NCBI RefSeq assembly: GCF_005844085.1
Contig: NZ_VCDI01000005.1
Span: 124,001 to 188,000 of the forward strand
Direction: 5' to 3'
From: Lichenicoccus roseus
GTDB lineage: Bacteria; Pseudomonadota; Alphaproteobacteria; Acetobacterales; Acetobacteraceae
DNA: 64,000 bases
In this document: piece after piece, positions 27,048 through 36,954 of the stretch
How the letters are laid out: every line of letters starts with the position of its first letter
Position numbering within the stretch: the stretch's first letter is position 1
Position numbers and translations under genes: made by a program
The notes under the pieces: generated by a model
What the model saw: only the letters and a program-made list of their open reading frames with translations
What the model was told of the DNA's origin: nothing
The model's database searches: none

Positions 27048-27078
27048 AGCATGCGCACGGTGGCGATTTGCGCATGCT
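27048..27078 (-). terminator. Perfect inverted repeat downstream of nuoN
   Basis: AGCATGCGCA (27048-27057) and its exact complement TGCGCATGCT (27069-27078) form a ten-base stem with an eleven-base loop, 20 bases after the nuoN stop. No T-run follows on the minus strand, so it may be a Rho-type or 3'-end-protecting hairpin rather than a classical terminator. Confidence 0.5.
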
Positions 27079-27098
27079 TACGCCTGGCAAGCCTGATG

Positions 27099-28601
27099 TC
27101 AGCGCAACCCCGCCACCGAGACGGGTGCCGCCGGAGATGCGGCAACCATCGGCGGCGATGGCGCACGCGGATTGGCGAGCCGGATCGGTGCGATCAGCGA
27201 GGCCGGCTGCAGTCCGAGCACCACCACGAGTATGGCAAGTGCGCCGATGGTGATGGCGCCGCTCGCCCGCACGCGTGGGAACCTCGCCTGCACGCCCGCC
27301 GCCACCGGCTGCGCCATCACCACCACGACGCGCAGATAGTAGAACAGGCCGATGATGCTGCCGATCACCAGCGCCGCCAGCGGCAGCGTGAGCGCGCTGC
27401 CGACGCCGGCGGTCATCACATACGCCTTGGCGATGAAGCCCATGGTCGGCGGGATGCCGGCCAGCGACACCAGCATCAGGGTGAGGATGCCGGCGAGCCA
27501 TGGGCGTCGCCAGAACAGGCCGCGGTAGGATTCCAGCTCCGCGCAATCGGCACCGGCAGCCGGGTCGGACAGCAGGCCGATGACGCCGAAGGCGCCCAGC
27601 GTGGTGACGGCGTAGGCGGCCAGATAGTAGCTCGACGCCTCGATACCGAAGGTCTCCGGCGCCAGGAACGCGACCAGCAGGTAGCCGAGATGCGCGATCG
27701 ACGAGTACGCGAGCAGGCGCTTGAGGTTGTTCTGGCCCAGCGCGAGGAGGTTGCCGAGCAGCATGGACAGGATGGCGAACAGCGCGATGGCCTGGAATGC
27801 GGCGTGATCCGCATGTCCGGGACCGGCGACGAAATAGCGCATCAGCACGGTGAAGACTGAAAGTTTCGAGACCACGGCGACGAAGGCGCCGACCGGCGCC
27901 GGCGCGCCGTCATAGACATCGGGCGCCCACATGTGGAACGGCACGATCGAGAGCTTGTAGCCGATGCCGGTGAGGATCAGCGCCGATGCCGCCATCCGGT
28001 AGATGCCGATGCCCTGCGTCGAACTTGCCTTGGCTGCGGCCAGGGAGAAGGACAGGGTGCCCTGGTCCGCGTACAGCAGCGCGATGCCGAACAGCAGGAA
28101 CGCCGACGAGGTGCCGGCGAGCACGAGGTACTTCATCGCCGCCTCGGTCGCGTCCGGGCGGTGGCGCGAATAGGCGATCAGGCCGAGCAGCGCGACGCTG
28201 AGCGTCTCCAGGCCAAGGAAGAAGGTCACGAAGTGGTCGCTCGCCAGCATCGCCACCGCGCCGAGCGTCGCCACCAGCAGGAGGAGATAATATTCGTCCG
28301 CCGGGCTGCTGCGTATCGCGGAGACATAGCCGTACGACAGCAGCAGCACGGCGAGCGCAGAGAGCAGCACCAGGGCGGCGGCGAACACGAAATAGCCGTC
28401 GATCAGGAACAATGGCGCCACCCGCATCGGCACCACGCGCGCCGCCGGCAGCAGGGCGAGCAGCGCCGCCACCATGACGGCGCCGGTGGTCAGCGCCGCG
28501 AGGAAATTCGAGCGCCGGATCGCGATCCCGGTCATCACCACGACGGTCCCCGCCGACAGCACCAGCAGCGGCAGCAGGGCGACGACGCCGAACGGGTTCA
28601 T
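27099..28601 (-). CDS. nuoN: NADH-quinone oxidoreductase subunit N
   Basis: A 500-residue antiporter-like proton-pumping subunit of complex I in the inner membrane (E. coli 485). The transmembrane core has the buried lysine and glutamate pattern, seen around FLGLETLSVALLGLIAY, IALLYADQGTLSFSL and the broken-helix GYKLSIVPFHMWAPDVYDGAPAPVGAF. It is the last gene of the nuo operon; its ATG overlaps the nuoM stop (ATGA). A perfect hairpin follows its stop. Confidence 0.93.
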   Translation of the reverse strand: MNPFGVVALLPLLVLSAGTVVVMTGIAIRRSNFLAALTTGAVMVAALLALLPAARVVPMRVAPLFLIDGYFVFAAALVLLSALAVLLLSYGYVSAIRSSPADEYYLLLLVATLGAVAMLASDHFVTFFLGLETLSVALLGLIAYSRHRPDATEAAMKYLVLAGTSSAFLLFGIALLYADQGTLSFSLAAAKASSTQGIGIYRMAASALILTGIGYKLSIVPFHMWAPDVYDGAPAPVGAFVAVVSKLSVFTVLMRYFVAGPGHADHAAFQAIALFAILSMLLGNLLALGQNNLKRLLAYSSIAHLGYLLVAFLAPETFGIEASSYYLAAYAVTTLGAFGVIGLLSDPAAGADCAELESYRGLFWRRPWLAGILTLMLVSLAGIPPTMGFIAKAYVMTAGVGSALTLPLAALVIGSIIGLFYYLRVVVVMAQPVAAGVQARFPRVRASGAITIGALAILVVVLGLQPASLIAPIRLANPRAPSPPMVAASPAAPVSVAGLR

Positions 28602-30112
28602 GGCTGGTCCTGACGGCTGGCCAGATGCAGGAGTGGGGCGGCCCTGGCGGAGAGCGGTCCGAGATGCAGCAGCGAGGGTGACGCCATGTCGATCACCGGT
28701 TGCGGATAGACGCCGAGCGCCACGATGGCGACGATCATTGCCGCCATCGTGACCCGGTGGCGGCCGGACAGCTCGCCCATCACCGCCTGCGGGTTGGCCG
28801 GGCCGAGCAGGGCGCGGGCGACCAGCAGCAGGGCGTAGACCGCCGCCATCACCAGCCCGACCGCACCAAGCACCGCGGCCGGCGGGCTGACCCGCCAGGT
28901 GCCGAGCAGGGTGAGGAACTCGCCGACGAAATTGCCGAGGCCGGGCAGCCCGAGCGAAGCGATGGCGAAGAACAGGAACACCGCCGAGAAACGCGGCGCG
29001 CCGTGCCACAGGCCGCCAAGGTGGCGCAGGTCGCGGGTGTGCAGCCGGTCCTGCACGGAACCCACCAGGATGAACAGCGCGCCGGTGCTGATACCGTGCG
29101 CGATCATCTGGATCACCGCGCCCTGCAGGGCGAGCGTGTTCCAGGCGAAGATGCCGAGCAGCACGAAGCCGAGATGGCTGACGCTGCTGTACGCGACCAG
29201 GCGCTTCATGTCGGTCTGGCCGATCGCCAGCACCGCGCCGTACAGGATGCCGAGCACGCCGAGGGCGAGTGCGATCGGCGTGAAGCGGTGGGCGGCGTCG
29301 GGGAACAGCGGAATGGTGAAGCGAATCAGCCCGTACGCGCCGGTCTTGAGCAGGATGCCGGCGAGCAGCACGCTGCCGGCGGTCGGCGCCTGGGTGTGGG
29401 TGTCGGGCAGCCAGCTATGGAACGGCACCACCGGCAGCTTGACCGCGAAGGCGATGAAGAAGCCGAGCATCAGCAGCATGCCGGTGCCGGACGACATCGG
29501 GGTGTGCAGCAGCTTGAAGTAGTCGAAGGTGAATTCGCCGGTCGATTGCCGGTGCACGAAGGCGAGGGCGAAGATCGCCAGCAGCATCAGCAGGCCGCTG
29601 CCCTGGGTGAACAGGAAGAACTTGATCGCCGCATGCACCCGGCGCTCGTGCCCCCAGATCGCCACCAGGAAATACATCGGGACCAGCATGATCTCCCAGA
29701 AGAAGAAGAACAGGAACAGGTCGGTCGCCAGGAACACGCCGATGATGCCGGCGGTGGTCGCCAGCAGGCAGACATGGAAGAAGCCGACATGCGCCGTCAC
29801 CTCGCGCCAGGAGATCGCCACGCTGGCGAGTGTGAGGGCCAATGTCAGCCAGAGCAGCAGCAGGCTGAGCCCGTCCATGTCGAGGCGCAGCGAGATGCCG
29901 AGCTGCGGGATCCACGGCGCGTCGAAATGCGCCAGCCAGCCGGGTGCGAGGCCGATGGCAGGCACCGGGCGGGTCAGCTCGGCGAGGATCAGGGCGTCGA
30001 GCAACAGGGCTCCGACAGTCACCCGGCGCGGCCAGTTGGCGCGCGTGCGGCCGCCGAGGCAGGCGACCAGTGCCGCCAGCAGCGGGATGACGATCAGCGC
30101 CGGCAGCATCAT
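28598..30112 (-). CDS. nuoM: NADH-quinone oxidoreductase subunit M
   Basis: A 504-residue proton-pumping subunit of complex I, homologous to Mrp antiporters (E. coli NuoM 509). Recognised by FFFWEIMLVPMYFLVAIWG with the channel glutamate, and by FAVKLPVVPFHSWLPDTHTQAPTAGSVLLAG, which holds the conserved lysine and the discontinuous helix. Its first ATG (30112) overlaps the nuoL TGA, so translation is coupled; a second ATG follows immediately. It also overlaps nuoN by four bases. Confidence 0.95.
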   Translation of the reverse strand: MMLPALIVIPLLAALVACLGGRTRANWPRRVTVGALLLDALILAELTRPVPAIGLAPGWLAHFDAPWIPQLGISLRLDMDGLSLLLLWLTLALTLASVAISWREVTAHVGFFHVCLLATTAGIIGVFLATDLFLFFFFWEIMLVPMYFLVAIWGHERRVHAAIKFFLFTQGSGLLMLLAIFALAFVHRQSTGEFTFDYFKLLHTPMSSGTGMLLMLGFFIAFAVKLPVVPFHSWLPDTHTQAPTAGSVLLAGILLKTGAYGLIRFTIPLFPDAAHRFTPIALALGVLGILYGAVLAIGQTDMKRLVAYSSVSHLGFVLLGIFAWNTLALQGAVIQMIAHGISTGALFILVGSVQDRLHTRDLRHLGGLWHGAPRFSAVFLFFAIASLGLPGLGNFVGEFLTLLGTWRVSPPAAVLGAVGLVMAAVYALLLVARALLGPANPQAVMGELSGRHRVTMAAMIVAIVALGVYPQPVIDMASPSLLHLGPLSARAAPLLHLASRQDQP

Positions 30113-31971
30113 GACAGCACCGCGATCGCAAGTGCGGCGACCGAGCCGGCGGCGAGCCAGCCGGCATACCAGCGCACGCGTCCGTTCTCGCTGAGGCTGA
30201 GGCCGGCATGGGTCCGCTGCGCGAGCTTGCCGAGGCCCTCGTAGAAGCTGTCGACGATGTCGTGATGGTTCACGCGCACCAGCCACATCAGCGGCTGCAC
30301 GATCATGCGGTCATAGGCGCGGTCGAAATCCCAGCCGCGTAGCAGCAGCCCGGTGAACTGGGTCTCGAAGCGGCTGGCGAGGCCGCCGCCATACCAGCGC
30401 CAGGCCAACGCGATCCCCGCCAGCGGCACAAGGGACGCCAGCACAAGCGGCAACAACGCCAGCGCGCCCTCGTGCGATGCGGACCCGAAAACGCCGCCGA
30501 GGATGCCCGGCATTATGGCAATACCCCCGAGCAGTGCCGGGGTCTGCAACCCGCCGCCGACGACCGCGAGGATTGCCAGCACACCGAGCGGCACGCCGAT
30601 GCGCCAGCCGGTGACGCCGTGCGGATGGCGATGCTGCTCGCCGAGGAAGACGATGAACAGCAGCCGAAAGATATACAGCGCGGTCAGGAATGCGCCGACC
30701 ACGCCGGCACACCATAGCAGGCGCCCGGACGGCCCGGAATCCCAGGCACCACCGAGGATCGCCTCCTTGCTGTAGAACCCGGCGGTGACCAGCGGCAACG
30801 CAGCCAGCGACGCGCTGCCGATTGCGAAGACCACGAAAACCCCGGGCATAGCGGTGCGCAGGCCGCCCATGCGGGTGATGTCCTGCTCGTGGTGCATGCG
30901 CAGGATCACGGCGCCGGCAGCCAGGAACAGCAGCGCCTTGAAGAAGGCGTGCGTGACCAGGTGGAAGATAGCGGCATCCCACGCGCCGACGCCGAGGGCC
31001 AGGAACATATAGCCGATCTGGCTGATGGTGGAATACGCCAGCACCCGCTTGATATCGGTCTGCACCAGCGCGCTTGCGCCCGACAGCAGCAACGTGGCGG
31101 CGCCGATCAGCCCGGTCACCAGCAAGGCGTCGGGCGCCAGTGCAAACAGCACGTGCGTGCGCGCGATCAGGTAGACGCCGGCGGTCACCATGGTGGCGGC
31201 ATGGATCAATGCCGACACCGGCGTCGGACCCGCCATCGCGTCCACCAGCCAGGTCTGCAGCGGCAACTGCGCCGATTTGCCGAGCGCGCCGCCGAGCAGC
31301 AGGAACGCGGCGAGCGTCGGCATCGCTGTCCCGATCGGCCAGCTTGTCGTGGCGTGCTGCATCAGCGACGGGATGCTCAGCGTGCCGAAGCTGGTCGCCA
31401 GCAGGAACAATCCGCTGATCAGCGCGGTGTCGCCAACGCGGGTGACGATGAACGCCTTGCGCGCGGCGCGGCCATTGGCGGGATCGTCGTACCAGAAGCC
31501 GATCAGCAGATAGCTGCACAGGCCGACCCCTTCCCAGCCGACATAGAGCAGCAGGAGGTCGTTCGCGAGCACCAGCGTCAGCATCGCGGCGACGAACAAA
31601 TTCATGCAGGCGAAGAAGCGCGCGTAGCCGGGATCGCCGTCGAGATAGGCCGATGCATAGAGGTGGATCAGGAACCCGATGACGGTGATGACCAGCATCA
31701 TCACCAGCGAGAGCCCATCGAGATGCAGCGTGACGTCGGGCGCGAAGTCGCCGATGCGCATCCAGTGCCAGAGCGTCACGTCGAACGGCTGCACCGCCCA
31801 TCCGGCACCGATCTGCGCAACTGCGATCCGGCACGCGAGCAAGGCGGACAACGCCACCGACCCGACGCCAAGGATGCGCACGCCGTTGGTGCCGATGCGC
31901 GTCGCGGCCAGCATGAGCAGCACCGCCGCCAGCAAGGGCAGCGCGGGCACCAGGGCGAGAAGCTGCTGCAT
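30109..31971 (-). CDS. nuoL: NADH-quinone oxidoreductase subunit L
   Basis: A 620-residue subunit, the most distal proton pump of complex I (E. coli 613), ending in the long lateral helix region. Key pieces are LLLYVGWEGVGLCSYLLIGFW with the channel glutamate, and KSAQLPLQTWLVDAMAGPTPVSALIHAATMV with the conserved lysine. The C-terminus keeps the extra helix (VRWYAGWLAAGSVAALAIAV) expected of NuoL. It starts six bases after nuoK. Confidence 0.96.
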   Translation of the reverse strand: MQQLLALVPALPLLAAVLLMLAATRIGTNGVRILGVGSVALSALLACRIAVAQIGAGWAVQPFDVTLWHWMRIGDFAPDVTLHLDGLSLVMMLVITVIGFLIHLYASAYLDGDPGYARFFACMNLFVAAMLTLVLANDLLLLYVGWEGVGLCSYLLIGFWYDDPANGRAARKAFIVTRVGDTALISGLFLLATSFGTLSIPSLMQHATTSWPIGTAMPTLAAFLLLGGALGKSAQLPLQTWLVDAMAGPTPVSALIHAATMVTAGVYLIARTHVLFALAPDALLVTGLIGAATLLLSGASALVQTDIKRVLAYSTISQIGYMFLALGVGAWDAAIFHLVTHAFFKALLFLAAGAVILRMHHEQDITRMGGLRTAMPGVFVVFAIGSASLAALPLVTAGFYSKEAILGGAWDSGPSGRLLWCAGVVGAFLTALYIFRLLFIVFLGEQHRHPHGVTGWRIGVPLGVLAILAVVGGGLQTPALLGGIAIMPGILGGVFGSASHEGALALLPLVLASLVPLAGIALAWRWYGGGLASRFETQFTGLLLRGWDFDRAYDRMIVQPLMWLVRVNHHDIVDSFYEGLGKLAQRTHAGLSLSENGRVRWYAGWLAAGSVAALAIAVLS

Positions 31972-31977
31972 GGCGGG

Positions 31978-32286
31978 CTATCCCTTCAGCCGGTTGCCGA
32001 CATCGGAATCCAGCGTCGGCCGCCTGGTCTGCAGCAGCAGGATCAGCGCCAGCCCGACCGAGATCTCGGCCGCCGCCAGGGTCAGCACGAGGAGGAACAT
32101 CACCTGCCCGTCCGCCTGGCCCCAGCGCGCGCCGCCGGCGACGAAGGCGAGGCCGGTGGCGTTCAGCATGACCTCGATCGACATCAGCATGAAGATCAGG
32201 TTGCGGCGTATCAGCACGCCGGCGAGGCCAAGGCCGAACAGGATGGCGGCGAGCAGGATGGCGTTGGCGGGTGCGACGGCGCCCAT
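31978..32286 (-). CDS. nuoK: NADH-quinone oxidoreductase subunit K
   Basis: A 102-residue, three-helix membrane subunit of complex I (E. coli 100). The two conserved intramembrane glutamates lie in [13 protein letters not shown] and [14 protein letters not shown]. The ATG at 32286 gives the family length; a much longer in-frame extension upstream is an artefact lying over nuoJ. It is two bases after the nuoJ stop. Confidence 0.95.
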   Translation of the reverse strand: MGAVAPANAILLAAILFGLGLAGVLIRRNLIFMLMSIEVMLNATGLAFVAGGARWGQADGQVMFLLVLTLAAAEISVGLALILLLQTRRPTLDSDVGNRLKG

Positions 32287-32288
32287 GC

Positions 32289-32789
32289 TCAGCCTCCCCG
32301 CCCGCTGTCGCGGCCAAGATGGTAGGCACTGATCAGCCCGGCCAGCAGCAGCAGCGAGGCGAGCTCGACTGCCAGCAGATACGGGCCGAACAGGGCGAGC
32401 CCGACCTGCACCGGACCCACCTCCCGGGCCGCCACGATGGTGCCGTGCCCGGCGATGCCGGCATACAGCAGTTCGCCGGCCAGTACGGCGGAGAGCAGCG
32501 CCGGGCCGGCCCAGACGCGCGGCGTCAGCCACGTGTTCTCGCGGTCGGCGTCGTCGCGGTCGAGATTGAGCATCATCACCACGAACACGAACAGGATCAT
32601 GATGGCGCCGGCATAGATGATGACTTCCAGTGCGGCGGCGAACGCGGCACCCAGCGTGAAGAACACCGTCGCCACCGCCAGCAGCGACACCACGAGATAA
32701 AGCAGCGCGTGCACGGCGACGGTGCGCGTCACCACCATGGTGGTGGAGATCACCGCGACGATGGCGGCCAGCGTGAACAGCGCGTTCAT
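32289..32789 (-). CDS. nuoJ: NADH-quinone oxidoreductase subunit J
   Basis: A 166-residue, five-helix subunit of complex I. The third helix with its pi-bulge region is seen in [22 protein letters not shown], which is highly conserved. The C-terminal tail is short and basic ([11 protein letters not shown]). Its ATG overlaps the nuoI stop by four bases, so it is translationally coupled. Confidence 0.95.
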   Translation of the reverse strand: MNALFTLAAIVAVISTTMVVTRTVAVHALLYLVVSLLAVATVFFTLGAAFAAALEVIIYAGAIMILFVFVVMMLNLDRDDADRENTWLTPRVWAGPALLSAVLAGELLYAGIAGHGTIVAAREVGPVQVGLALFGPYLLAVELASLLLLAGLISAYHLGRDSGRGG

Positions 32790-33298
32790 GGCAGCAGGCC
32801 GTGGATGTCGACCGGCGGATCCTCGCGCTCAGCCTCGCCCTTGTCCTTGCCGGGCACCGCCATGCCGGCGACGCGATAGAAGTTATAGTCCGGGTATTTC
32901 CCGGTGCCGCTGATCAGCAGATCCTCTTTCTCGTAGACGAGGTTCGGGCGCTCGTACTCGCTCATCTCGTAGTCGGGCGTGAGCTGGATGGCGTAGGTCG
33001 GGCACGCCTCCTCGCACAGGCCGCAGAAGATGCAGCGGGAGAAGTTGATGCGGAAATATTCCGGATACCAGCGACCCTGGTCCTCGGTCTTCTGCAGGCT
33101 GATACAATCGACCGGGCAAACCGCCGCGCATAGATTGCACGAGACGCAGCGCTCGGCGCCGTCCGGATCGCGCGACAGGATGATGCGGGCGCGATACCGC
33201 GGCGCCATGTACGGCTTGGTCTCGGGATAGCCCACCGTCTCGCTGCGGTGGAACAGGTGCAGGAACGTCAGCCAGAGCGTGCGCACGTTGCTGAGCAT
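32786..33298 (-). CDS. nuoI: NADH-quinone oxidoreductase subunit I
   Basis: A 170-residue ferredoxin-like subunit carrying two [4Fe-4S] clusters (N6a and N6b): [15 protein letters not shown] and [15 protein letters not shown], each CxxCxxCxxxCP. It passes electrons from NuoG towards NuoB in the peripheral arm. Size is near the E. coli subunit (180). It lies nine bases after nuoH and overlaps nuoJ. Confidence 0.96.
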   Translation of the reverse strand: MLSNVRTLWLTFLHLFHRSETVGYPETKPYMAPRYRARIILSRDPDGAERCVSCNLCAAVCPVDCISLQKTEDQGRWYPEYFRINFSRCIFCGLCEEACPTYAIQLTPDYEMSEYERPNLVYEKEDLLISGTGKYPDYNFYRVAGMAVPGKDKGEAEREDPPVDIHGLLP

Positions 33299-33307
33299 GG
33301 GAAATAC

Positions 33308-34270
33308 CTAGCCGGTCGGGGAGAACAGCAGGATCGCCGCCCCGGTGACGGCGACATTGAGCAGGCAGACGGGGAGCAGCACCTTCCAGCCGAACATCAT
33401 CAGCTGGTCGTAGCGCGGACGTGGGAGTGCGGCGCGCAGCAGGATGAAGAAGCAGATGGTGAGGCCGGTCTTGAGCAGGAACCACACCACCGGCGGCAGC
33501 ACCGGGCCGAGCCAGCCGCCGAGGAACAGCGTGGTGATCATCGAGGCGATCAGCACGATGCCGGCATATTCCGCGATGAAGAACATGCCGAACTTCATGC
33601 CGGAATATTCCGTGTGGAAACCGGCGCCCAGTTCGTTCTCGCCTTCCGGCAGATCGAACGGCAGCCGGTGCGTCTCGGCGATGCCGGCCAGCAGGAATGT
33701 CACGAAGCCCAGGAACTGCGGCACGATGAACCACATCCGGCCCTGCGCCATGACGATGTCGACCAGGCTGAAGGAGTGCGCCAGCATCACCGTGCCGAGC
33801 AGCGACAGGCCCATGAAGACCTCGTAGCTGACCATCTGCGCCGCCGCCCGCATGCCGCCGAGCAGCGCGAACTTGTTGTTCGACGCCCAGCCGCCGAGCA
33901 CCACGCTGTAGACGCCCAGCGAGGTCATCGCCAGGAAGAACAGGATGCCGACATTGAGATGGCCGGCGACGCTCCAGCCCGCTGTGACCGGGATCACCGC
34001 GAAGCCGAGCAGCACCGTTGCCATGCCGGCGGCGGGGGCCAGGATGAACACGCCACGATCGGCGAACGGCGGGATCCAGTCCTGCTTGAACAGCAGCTTC
34101 ACCCCGTCGGCCACCGCCTGCAGCGTGCCGAACGGCCCGACACGGTTGGGGCCGGCGCGATCCTGCCAGAATCCGAGCAGCCGGCGCTCGACCCAGGTCA
34201 GCCCGGCCGCGGCGCTCAGCATGGCGGCGAGGCTGACGACGATCTCCAGGATGCCGAAGCCGAGGGTCAT
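33308..34270 (-). CDS. nuoH: NADH-quinone oxidoreductase subunit H
   Basis: A 320-residue membrane subunit (E. coli 325) that joins the two arms of complex I and forms part of the quinone chamber. Conserved pieces are VERRLLGFWQDRAGPNRVGPFGTLQ and AETHRLPFDLPEGENELGAGFHTEYSG in two consecutive blocks with charged residues near the quinone site. The ATG at 34270 overlaps the nuoG stop as ATGA, preferred over a start seven codons upstream. Confidence 0.95.
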   Translation of the reverse strand: MTLGFGILEIVVSLAAMLSAAAGLTWVERRLLGFWQDRAGPNRVGPFGTLQAVADGVKLLFKQDWIPPFADRGVFILAPAAGMATVLLGFAVIPVTAGWSVAGHLNVGILFFLAMTSLGVYSVVLGGWASNNKFALLGGMRAAAQMVSYEVFMGLSLLGTVMLAHSFSLVDIVMAQGRMWFIVPQFLGFVTFLLAGIAETHRLPFDLPEGENELGAGFHTEYSGMKFGMFFIAEYAGIVLIASMITTLFLGGWLGPVLPPVVWFLLKTGLTICFFILLRAALPRPRYDQLMMFGWKVLLPVCLLNVAVTGAAILLFSPTG

Positions 34271-36954
34271 GGCGCGGCCGTTTCGGCCCATTGCGGGTCG
34301 GCGAAGCCCGGGAACGGATGCGCGTGCGCCGGGAATAGTGCGACCCCCTCAGGAATGGCCGGGTCCGCCACCACCGCGACCGCATGCACGGCGCCGGTCA
34401 GGCTGAGCATCGTCGTGGCGCCAAGCGCCTGACGCATGGCGGGCGACACCGACAGCGCCGCCGGCTCGATACGCGGCTTCGCGGCGGGCGCGCGGTCGCT
34501 CAGCTCCTCGGAGCCGATCAGCCGCCCCTTCGGCAGCACCATCAGCGCATCGACACGCGGCTGGAAGGCGCCGGGGATGGCGTCGTGGTAGCGCCACGGC
34601 ACCGGGTCGCCATCGAGCAGCCGTATCCCGGGATCGCCGCCGCGCAACGGGCCCCCGACCTCGTCCTGGAACTTGTTGAGCGACTGGCCGGAGTTCCATG
34701 ACGGCGCCCAGAAATAAGGCCGCAGCGCCGCCGGCATCTCGCCGTAATAGCCCTCCATGGTGGTGCTGAGCGGCCCGTCGATATTGGCTTCCGGCTTGGC
34801 GTCGCGCACGCTGACATTGGCGTGGATCGCGGTGCGGCCGCTGAACCGGTGCGTCTCGCTGCGGATCGGCGAGCCGGCGATGCGGAACCCGGCATCGGGC
34901 GCCGCGCCGCGCATGGCCGTCAGCGCCGGGTGCGCCGCGCAGAGATCGGCGATGACCTCGTCCAGGTGCTGCCAATCCAGGTCATGACGGTGTGCAGCCT
35001 TTGCGCCGTCGCGCAGCCAGCGCCAGGCATCCTGCACGGGTGCTACCGGGAAACTCACCTGGAAGAAGCGCTGCGCCCGTCCCTCGTGGCTGACCAGGGT
35101 GCCGTCGGTCTCGGCGAAGGTTGCCGTCGGCAGCACCAGTTCGGCCACCTGGGTGGTGGCGCTGGCCAGATGGTCGAGTGCCACGACGTGACGGGCCCGC
35201 GCCAGGGCATGCAGCAGCCGCGCCTGCGGCACCCGCCGGAACAGGTCGTTCTCCAGCACCACCACGGTCGCGACCATCCCGGCCTCGAGTGCCTCCATCG
35301 CCGCATCGAGCGGCTCGCCGCCGAGCAGCGCCAGCCCCATGCTGTTGCACTCGGCGACGGTCAGCATCAGCCTTGTTTCCGGCCGGGTCCGGTGCAGTGC
35401 CGCCGCGATGTTTGCCGCCGCCTGCAGCACCGGGGCCGAGCCGCACTGGCCACCGCTGACCACCAGTGGCCGCGTCGCCGCCAGCAGCGCATCGGCGATC
35501 GCCCTGGCCTGCCCCGCCATCGCCTCGGCCAGGTCGACCACCTGAGGCGAGGCCGGATCGATGCAATGCGCGACCGCGAAGCCCAGGCGCGCGATATCCT
35601 CGGGCGCCAGGCGCAGGTTGGCGACGGCGATGGGATCGAGGTCGGTCGCCGCCGGCGTCGCCTGGAACAGGGGCGAGCGCGCATCGGTGCCGAGGCTGCG
35701 CACCGCGGCATCCAGCCAGAGCGGAATGCGTGCCTGCGCCGCCGCCTCGAACGAGGCCTGCCGCACCGACTGGCGCAGCGCGAGCCCGATGCGTGGCGCC
35801 GTCTTGCTGACATCCTCGCCGAGCACCAGCACGGCGTCGGCCTGCTCCGCCTGGTGCAGGGTGGCGATGCGTGCCGGCGACACACGCAGGATGTCGCGTG
35901 TCAGCGTGAGCAGGTCGTGCTCGATGCCGGATACCCCGAGGTGGAAGTTCTGCGCTCCCACCAGGGTGCGCAGGGCGAAGTTGGCCTCCAGCGAGGCGCG
36001 CGGCGAGCCGATGCCGATCACCGGGCCGGTCGACAACGCTTCGCCGAACAGGGCCAACGCCGCCGCCATGCTGGTCGCCTGCAGGCTGCCGTCGGAAGCC
36101 CGCAGCAGCGGCGCGCGCAGGCGGCTCGCGGCGTTGACGAAGCCGGTGCCGAACCGGCCACGGTCGCACAGGAAGTAGCGGTTGACCTCGCCGTTGTAGC
36201 GGTTCAGCACCCGGCGCAGGCTGCCGTCGCGCTCGTTCAGGATGGTGTTGCAGCCGACCGCGCAATGCACGCACACCGACGGTGCGCCGCGCATGTCCCA
36301 CTTACGGACGTAGCGGCTGGAGAACGGCTTGTCGGTGAACACGCCGGTCGGGCAGACCTCGACCAGGTTGCCGCTGAAGTCGCTCTCCAGCGTGCCGCTC
36401 TCGGCGCGGCCAAAATAGACGCTGTTGTGCGAGGCGAATGCGGCCAGGTCCTCGCCGCCGGCATAATCGCGATAGAACCGCACGCAGCGATAGCAGGCGA
36501 TGCAGCGATTCATCTCGTGCTTCACGAATGGCCCGAGATCCTGGTTGCGATGGGTGCGCTTCCTGAAGCGGTAGCGGCGCGCGTGATGCCCGGTCATCAC
36601 CGTCATGTCCTGCAGGTGGCACTCGCCGCCTTCCTCGCAGACCGGACAATCGTGCGGGTGGTTGGTCATCAGCCACTCCACCACGCTGGAGCGGAAATCG
36701 AGCGACTCCGCATCCCTGGTCGAGAGGATCGCACCGTCCGTCACCGGCGTCATGCACGCCATGACGATGCGGCCGCGCGTGTCGTCCGGGCCGCTATACT
36801 GCTTGACGGCGCATTGCCGGCATGCGCCGACCGAGCCCAGGTCCGGGTGCCAGCAGAAATACGGCAGGTCGGTTCCCGCCGACAGGCAGGCCTGCAGCAG
36901 GTTGGTGTCGGCCCGTGCCGCGAACGGCTGACCGTCGATATGGATGGTCGCCAT
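34267..36954 (-). CDS. nuoG: NADH-quinone oxidoreductase subunit G
   Basis: An 895-residue iron-sulfur subunit (E. coli 908). Ligands seen in order: the [2Fe-2S] set in CWHPDLGSVGACRQC, the His/Cys [4Fe-4S] site HPHDCPVCEEGGEC, CIACYRC for the next cluster, and CVHCAVGCN for the N7 cluster found in E. coli-type enzymes. A molybdopterin-oxidoreductase-like region without cofactor follows. It relays electrons from NuoF to NuoI. The start ATG overlaps the nuoF stop by one base (TGATG); a 40-codon upstream extension is rejected. Confidence 0.95.
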   Translation of the reverse strand: MATIHIDGQPFAARADTNLLQACLSAGTDLPYFCWHPDLGSVGACRQCAVKQYSGPDDTRGRIVMACMTPVTDGAILSTRDAESLDFRSSVVEWLMTNHPHDCPVCEEGGECHLQDMTVMTGHHARRYRFRKRTHRNQDLGPFVKHEMNRCIACYRCVRFYRDYAGGEDLAAFASHNSVYFGRAESGTLESDFSGNLVEVCPTGVFTDKPFSSRYVRKWDMRGAPSVCVHCAVGCNTILNERDGSLRRVLNRYNGEVNRYFLCDRGRFGTGFVNAASRLRAPLLRASDGSLQATSMAAALALFGEALSTGPVIGIGSPRASLEANFALRTLVGAQNFHLGVSGIEHDLLTLTRDILRVSPARIATLHQAEQADAVLVLGEDVSKTAPRIGLALRQSVRQASFEAAAQARIPLWLDAAVRSLGTDARSPLFQATPAATDLDPIAVANLRLAPEDIARLGFAVAHCIDPASPQVVDLAEAMAGQARAIADALLAATRPLVVSGGQCGSAPVLQAAANIAAALHRTRPETRLMLTVAECNSMGLALLGGEPLDAAMEALEAGMVATVVVLENDLFRRVPQARLLHALARARHVVALDHLASATTQVAELVLPTATFAETDGTLVSHEGRAQRFFQVSFPVAPVQDAWRWLRDGAKAAHRHDLDWQHLDEVIADLCAAHPALTAMRGAAPDAGFRIAGSPIRSETHRFSGRTAIHANVSVRDAKPEANIDGPLSTTMEGYYGEMPAALRPYFWAPSWNSGQSLNKFQDEVGGPLRGGDPGIRLLDGDPVPWRYHDAIPGAFQPRVDALMVLPKGRLIGSEELSDRAPAAKPRIEPAALSVSPAMRQALGATTMLSLTGAVHAVAVVADPAIPEGVALFPAHAHPFPGFADPQWAETAAP

